Of a stretch of DNA of 14,230 nt, positions 13,033 through 14,230 are shown in pieces. The position numbers and the translations under genes are program-made. The DNA is from JANLQB01 sp043735935. GTDB lineage: Bacteria; Verrucomicrobiota; Verrucomicrobiia; Chthoniobacterales; Chthoniobacteraceae. Where the stretch lies: the NCBI GenBank assembly GCA_043735935.1, contig JAYTDO010000366.1, forward strand, positions 1-14,230. The letters are read 5' to 3'. The notes below the pieces were generated by a model. That model was not told the origin of the DNA, did not search any database, and saw nothing but the letters and a program-made list of their open reading frames with translations. Each line of letters starts with the position of its first letter. The first letter of the stretch is position 1.

Positions 13033-13631
13033 GGGCGTGGCAATGCGGGCTCGACGATGGCTAGCGCGGCGCGAAAGACGTCGTCCGCCGACGCGGCGCC
13101 GTCGATGCGGTGGATGAATGGGCGATCGAGCGCGAGGAAGATGCCTCGGACGGCGCGCTGGTAATCGAGCGCCTCGAAGTCGTCCGGGCGGTCGCCGCGA
13201 GCGTGGATGCGGGTGGAGCCGTCGGCGGGGTCGAGATCGAGCAGGAGCACGAGGTCGGGGACGGGGGCGAAGGCTTCGTTGAGCGCAATGATGTCGGCGG
13301 GATCTGCGCCGCGCGCTCCCTGATAAGCGGCGGAGGAAAAGTAGTAGCGGTCGAGGATGACGATGTCGCCGCGATCGAGGGCGGGGCGGATGAGCGCGGC
13401 GACATGCTCGGCGCGGTCTTTGAGGAAGAGGTCGAGTTCGTCGGCGAGCGAAAGGCGTCCGGTGCGGGCGGACTCGCGCAGCGCGCGGCCGTGCGGCCCG
13501 TGGGTGGGTTCACGGCTCGTGATGACGGTGTGGCCGAGGGCGCCGAAATGAGCGGCGAGCTGGCGCGAGAGCGTCGATTTCCCGGCACCATCGATGCCTT
13601 CCAGGACGAGGAGAAAACCCGGTTGATTCAT
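13026..13631 (-). CDS. tmk: Thymidylate kinase
   Basis: A 201-residue dTMP kinase, which phosphorylates dTMP to dTDP for DNA synthesis. The P-loop is GIDGAGKST (12-20) after the first strand FLLVLE. The substrate motif SREPTHG (39-45) carries the Arg-Glu-Pro of the family, where many Tmk have TREPGG. The DRYYFSSAAYQG segment (94-105) is the dTMP-binding DRY region. ARGDRPDDFEALD (144-156) corresponds to the lid and the region after it. I chose the ATG at 13631 because it puts the P-loop at residue 12; a much longer in-frame start at 13982 runs back into the oppositely oriented next gene and is not credible. The stop TAA at 13028-13026 overlaps the ATG of the small ORF downstream. It is first in the minus-strand housekeeping run, and its promoter should lie in 13632-13802. 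Confidence 0.96.
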   Translation of the reverse strand: MNQPGFLLVLEGIDGAGKSTLSRQLAAHFGALGHTVITSREPTHGPHGRALRESARTGRLSLADELDLFLKDRAEHVAALIRPALDRGDIVILDRYYFSSAAYQGARGADPADIIALNEAFAPVPDLVLLLDLDPADGSTRIHARGDRPDDFEALDYQRAVRGIFLALDRPFIHRIDGAASADDVFRAALAIVEPALPRPC

Positions 13632-13700
13632 GAATTCGCGGGTTCTTACCGGGCTGAAACCGCGAGCGGGAGGAAATTCGCGTTCGGCGCGCGTGATACG

Positions 13701-13749
13701 CGGTAATCCACCCCTCCGGCGGACGGTAGTCCACCCGCGAAGTTCGCGG
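13701..13749. promoter_or_regulatory. Direct repeat and palindrome between tmk and the divergent nuclease-family gene
   Basis: The 171-base divergent spacer holds a 13-base direct repeat, CGGTAATCCACCC at 13701 and CGGTAGTCCACCC at 13724 (one mismatch, 23 bases start to start). Just after it comes a perfect palindrome, CCGCGAA-G-TTCGCGG at 13735-13749. Paired sites of this kind beside a dyad are plausible operator elements for one or both genes. I find no convincing -35/-10 pair in either direction, and the regulator is unknown. Confidence 0.4.
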
Positions 13750-13802
13750 AATAGACCCGTATTGGCGGCACGCGACCGCGCGGGCACGATCGGGGCAAAA
13801 TT

Positions 13803-14230
13803 ATGCGTATCGCGACTTACAATGTTGAAAACCTTTTCAGCCGCGCACGGGCGATCGCGGGTGACGATCCCGCAAAGACTTCGGAGGTGCTCGAGGATGT
13901 GGCGGAACTCCAGGCCTTGATCGCGCAGGCGTTTTACAGCGACGCCGGCAAAGCGCGGATGCTGGAGATTTTGAAGAAACACAAGGCGCTAGGGGAAAGC
14001 GGACCGTTCTTTTTGCAGGAGACGCGCCGCCGCCTGGTGTCGAATGGAAAGATCGTCGCGGAGGGGCGCGAGGATTGGGTGGGCTGGGTCGACTGGCGGC
14101 GGGACTTGATCCAGGCGCCGGCGATCGACAACACGGGGCGGATCATCACGGAACTCAAGGCGGACGTGCTGTGTTTGGTGGAGGTGGAGAGCCGGCCGGT
14201 GTTGAGGCGTTTTAATGAGACGGCGCTGAA
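13803..14230 (+). CDS. Endonuclease/exonuclease/phosphatase-family protein, N-terminal part (runs off window)
   Basis: The frame from the ATG at 13803 is open to the window edge, giving 142 codons. It begins MRIATYNVENLFSRARAIAG. IATYNVENLF is the first strand and metal-site Asn of the EEP (DNase I-like) superfamily, and LKADVLCLVEVESRPVLRRF near the end of the visible part is the second motif, with the Mg2+-binding Glu in LVEVE. Between the two motifs is an insert of more than 100 residues, charged and helical in look, longer than in short EEP nucleases but seen in some larger members. No signal peptide is obvious. Substrates in this superfamily range from DNA to phospholipids and inositol phosphates, so the function is open. 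It diverges from tmk. GGGGC lies about ten bases upstream of the ATG, the nearest thing to a ribosome site among the starts here. Confidence 0.85.
   Translation, partial: MRIATYNVENLFSRARAIAGDDPAKTSEVLEDVAELQALIAQAFYSDAGKARMLEILKKHKALGESGPFFLQETRRRLVSNGKIVAEGREDWVGWVDWRRDLIQAPAIDNTGRIITELKADVLCLVEVESRPVLRRFNETAL

Noticed and set aside
13632..13982. Long N-terminal extension of Tmk
   Set aside because: It overlaps the divergent nuclease-family gene and would put the P-loop about 130 residues in; the ATG at 13631 gives the normal length.

Overview
The window is GC-rich, densely coded bacterial DNA. Its gene content points to the PVC superphylum, most likely a Verrucomicrobium. The evidence is a PSCyt1/DUF1549/DUF1553 protein, a Tat-exported sugar-isomerase-like TIM barrel, a Gfo/Idh/MocA dehydrogenase, a PIG-L/NagB-like pair, and a ribH-nusB-ftsY block. 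This placement is an inference from gene content. Almost every strong start codon lacks a recognisable Shine-Dalgarno sequence.

Layout. (1) 1-4467, plus strand: the 3' part of argH, a TSUP-family permease, and a 945-residue secreted planctomycete-type cytochrome/DUF1553 protein. (2) 4477-6810, minus strand: a small exported protein resembling the SecD P1 head, then a NagB-like sugar-phosphate isomerase/deaminase directly downstream of a PIG-L (LmbE) deacetylase. (3) 7002-7343, minus strand: a small ArsR-like winged-helix regulator. (4) 7344-7798: no gene, but a tandem array of seven 42-bp units with A-tracts and a potential hairpin in each unit, closed by a separate strong hairpin. (5) 7799-8734, minus strand: a Tat-exported xylose-isomerase-like TIM barrel. 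(6) 8735-9387: a gene graveyard holding the 3' remnant of a Gfo/Idh-type gene, a roughly 190-bp element built from seven small hairpins in nested inverted symmetry, and a frameshifted remnant of an AbiEii-like nucleotidyltransferase. (7) 9388-10434, minus strand: an intact Gfo/Idh/MocA oxidoreductase. (8) 10528-13631, minus strand: a housekeeping run, in transcription order tmk, a possible 18-codon ORF, a MiaE-like tRNA hydroxylase, ribH, nusB and ftsY. (9) 13803-14230, plus strand: the start of an endonuclease/exonuclease/phosphatase-family protein, divergent from tmk.

How the genes fit together. The housekeeping run combines dTMP phosphorylation, tRNA modification, riboflavin synthesis, antitermination and protein targeting, with gaps mostly under 10 bp. 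It is probably transcribed together. The PIG-L/NagB pair suggests deacetylation of an N-acetylated amino sugar followed by isomerisation/deamination. The TIM barrel and Gfo/Idh proteins suggest sugar or polyol oxidation and isomerisation, as is common in this group. I see no intact defence system, prophage, tRNA, rRNA or CRISPR. The least explained parts are the 42-bp array and the hairpin-chain element lying between two gene remnants.
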